Made by a program: the position numbers and the translations under genes
Assembly: GCA_036270095.1 (NCBI GenBank)
Contig: DATBDE010000075.1
Span: 1-64,000, forward strand
Origin: DATBDE01 sp036270095
Lineage (GTDB): Bacteria > Actinomycetota > Thermoleophilia > Solirubrobacterales > Solirubrobacteraceae
Direction of reading: 5' to 3'
DNA: 64,000 bases
The notes under the pieces: generated by a model
What the model was told of the DNA's origin: nothing
The model's database searches: none
The model's input: the letters and a program-made list of their open reading frames with translations, nothing else
Part shown: piece by piece, positions 62,343 to 64,000 of the stretch
Layout of the letters: each line of letters opens with the position of its first letter
How positions within the stretch are numbered: position 1 is the first letter of the stretch

Positions 62343-64000
62343 GGCGCGTCGCGGCCATCACCCTCGTCCTCGCCGCCGCCGCGGGCCTGACCATCTTCGG
62401 CACCGCCGCCGGCGACTCCAGCGGCTACCAGGTGCGCGCGATCTTCGACGACGCCAACTACATCATCTCGGGCGAGGACGTGAAGATCGCGGGCGTGAAG
62501 GTCGGCAGCGTGGACTCGCTCGACGTCACCAAGGACAAGAAGGCCGCGATCGTCCTGAACATCACCAGCGGCGGCTTCCAGGACTTCCGCACCGACGCGC
62601 ACTGCACGATCCGGCCCCAGTCGCTGATCGGTGAGAACTTCGTCGAGTGCTCGCCCACCGCACCGCACGCGCCCGGCGCGCAGCTGCCGCCGAAGCTGCC
62701 CGTGATCAACAGCGGGCCGGGCAAGGGCCAGCACTACCTCCCGGTCAAGAACACGTCCAGCCCGGTCGGCATCGACCAGATCAACGCGATCCTGCGCGCA
62801 CCCGAGCAACAGCGCCTGGCGCTGATCATCGACGAGCTCGGGACCGGCTTGGCCGGCGACGGCAAGGCGCTCTCGGAAACCATCCACCGCGCCAACCCGG
62901 CGCTGCAGGAGACCGACAAGGTCCTGAACATCCTCGCCAACCAGAACAAGGTGCTCGCCGACCTCGCCGTCAACTCCGACACCGTCCTCGCCCCGCTGGC
63001 GGCCCAGCGCCAGCACGTCGCCGACTTCATCGGCAAGGCCAACACGGTCAACGAGGCGACGGCCGAGCGGAGCGCCGCGCTGCGCGCCAACCTCCAGCTC
63101 CTGCCGCCGTTCCTGGAGCAGCTGCGCCCGACCCTCGCGCGCGTCAACGGGCTGTCCGACGAGATGGTGCCGCTGCTGCGCGACCTGCACACGCAGGCCC
63201 CGGCGATCAACTCGCTCATCGAGCAGCTCGGCCCGTTCTCGGAGGCCTCGCGGCCGGCGATCCGCAGCCTCGGCGGCGCGGCCGAGGCCGGCATCCCGGC
63301 GACCAAGGCGTTCAACCCGATCGTCAACCAGCTCGACCAGTTCACGCGCGCGGCCAAGCCGGTCGCCGACAACCTGAGCGCGATCCTCAAGTCCCTGCGC
63401 GACACCGGCGGCGTGGAGCGGCTCATGGACTACCTCTTCTTCCAGGTCGCCGCCGTCAACGGCTTCGACTCGATCAGCCACTACCTGCGCGCGGGCCTGA
63501 TCGTGAACCTCTGCTCGTCCTACGCGGTGGCCCCGGTCACCGGCTGCTCGGCCAACTTCCCGGCCTCGGGCTCGGACAGCTCCAGCGCGTCGGCCGCCTC
63601 GGCCCACCCGAGCGCCACGGCCAAGGAGCAGGCGGTCGCCGCCGCCGGCAACGACCCCGTGCTGCAGCGCACCGCCAAGGTGCTGGCCGGCGAGAAGCCC
63701 GACCAGGTCTACGCCGACGAGGCCCAGGCCAAGGTGCAGGCCGCTCAGCTGCGCAAGGAGCGGGCTCGCAAGACGGCCGCGTTGAAGCGGGTCAAGGCGG
63801 TCACGGCGCGCGCGGCCCGGGCCAAGGCCACCGAGCGCCGCGCGATCCTGCGCGCCCGTCAGCTCTGCCACCGCCTCGACACCCAGCGCACCAAGGATCG
63901 CTGCGCCCGCGCCCGCAGGCACGCACGCGCGTTGTCCAAGGCTCGGGCCAAGGCCGAGCGCGACCAGGCCACGGTCACCCAGGACGCCCCGATCGCGCTG
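62339..64000 (+). CDS. Mce/MlaD family protein, second in operon (runs off the window)
   Basis: At least 554 codons, truncated by the window edge. The N-terminal anchor (VAAITLVLAAAAGLTIFG), MlaD domain (YQVRAIFDDANYIISGEDVKIAGVKVGSVDSLDVT) and helical needle are present, with ARVNGLSDEMVPLLRDLHTQAPAIN. After a Cys pair region near residue 390-400 comes a Ser-rich stretch. A tail of more than 100 residues then consists mostly of Lys, Arg and Ala (QLRKERARKTAALKRVKAV and similar), predicted as a cationic coiled coil. Such a tail is not usual for Mce proteins. The ATGA overlap links it to the first Mce gene. Confidence 0.9.
   Translation, partial: MRRVAAITLVLAAAAGLTIFGTAAGDSSGYQVRAIFDDANYIISGEDVKIAGVKVGSVDSLDVTKDKKAAIVLNITSGGFQDFRTDAHCTIRPQSLIGENFVECSPTAPHAPGAQLPPKLPVINSGPGKGQHYLPVKNTSSPVGIDQINAILRAPEQQRLALIIDELGTGLAGDGKALSETIHRANPALQETDKVLNILANQNKVLADLAVNSDTVLAPLAAQRQHVADFIGKANTVNEATAERSAALRANLQLLPPFLEQLRPTLARVNGLSDEMVPLLRDLHTQAPAINSLIEQLGPFSEASRPAIRSLGGAAEAGIPATKAFNPIVNQLDQFTRAAKPVADNLSAILKSLRDTGGVERLMDYLFFQVAAVNGFDSISHYLRAGLIVNLCSSYAVAPVTGCSANFPASGSDSSSASAASAHPSATAKEQAVAAAGNDPVLQRTAKVLAGEKPDQVYADEAQAKVQAAQLRKERARKTAALKRVKAVTARAARAKATERRAILRARQLCHRLDTQRTKDRCARARRHARALSKARAKAERDQATVTQDAPIAL

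Noticed and set aside
62111..63922. 603-codon minus-strand frame opposite the two Mce genes
   Set aside because: Shadow of the Mce genes; no homology-like pattern, and the plus-strand frames carry MlaD motifs.

Overview
The window is about 72% G+C by eye and densely packed. Many genes use GTG or TTG starts, ATGA/GTGA stop-start overlaps are common, and the MlaE-type permease/Mce cluster is typical of Actinomycetota. HemQ-type heme synthesis, an S55 (SpoIVB-like) protein, DUF3618/holin-X genes and two MlaE permeases followed by an MlaF ATPase and Mce proteins suggest a soil actinobacterium, most likely class Thermoleophilia (Solirubrobacterales). That placement is inference. No rRNA, tRNA, CRISPR array, prophage or transposase was seen.

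Layout. 0-0.43 kb: a four-helix-bundle gene bracketed by inverted heptamer arrays. 0.43-3.3 kb: a CoA-thioester operon (BKACE enzyme, alpha-methylacyl-CoA racemase-like CaiB protein, MerR regulator). 3.3-6 kb: two paralogous secreted proteins around a MacB/FtsX-type ABC module. 6-9.9 kb: DUF2804, a TetR gene with a likely operator, four small membrane-protein genes in one tightly coupled operon, and an AI-2E permease. 9.9-16.7 kb: housekeeping and stress genes (DegV, epimerase, mtnA, S55 protein, MOSC, aldo/keto reductase). 16.7-17.8 kb: an Fe-S trafficking group (monothiol glutaredoxin, BolA, ErpA). 17.8-27.2 kb: a GH-like secreted protein, a palindromic element that has broken a cupin gene, a P-type ATPase, MFS, GNAT/LysR, and hemQ-reductase-alkA. 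27.2-34.4 kb: envelope and detoxification genes (a frameshifted membrane protein, a GT4-flippase-like fusion, an mhqO/mhqD-like pair, an amidohydrolase). 34.5-36.2 kb: decayed LuxR-type ATPase and SnoaL remnants. 36.2-40.9 kb: metH and a saccharopine-dehydrogenase-like reductase. 40.9-44.7 kb: a surface-glycan group (DUF354, sugar transferase, asnB). 44.7-52.4 kb: a peptidase-like hydrolase, a secreted protein, and tandem GSIII and GSI glutamine synthetases divergent from a PucR-type regulator. 52.4-58 kb: DHA2 MFS, an ECF sigma factor with a secreted beta-propeller protein, CapA and a lipoprotein. 58.2-64 kb: an mce lipid-transport operon that runs off the right edge.

Two features recur at many scales. 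First, many promoters look leaderless: a TANNNT box sits 6-8 nt before the start codon. This shifts several starts (3309, 5450, 29134) and gives overlapping divergent promoters. Second, several genes are broken by small indels (27.2-27.4 kb, 34.5-35.1 kb, 52.1-52.4 kb, possibly 42.7 kb). These are either real pseudogenes or assembly errors, and reads are needed to decide.
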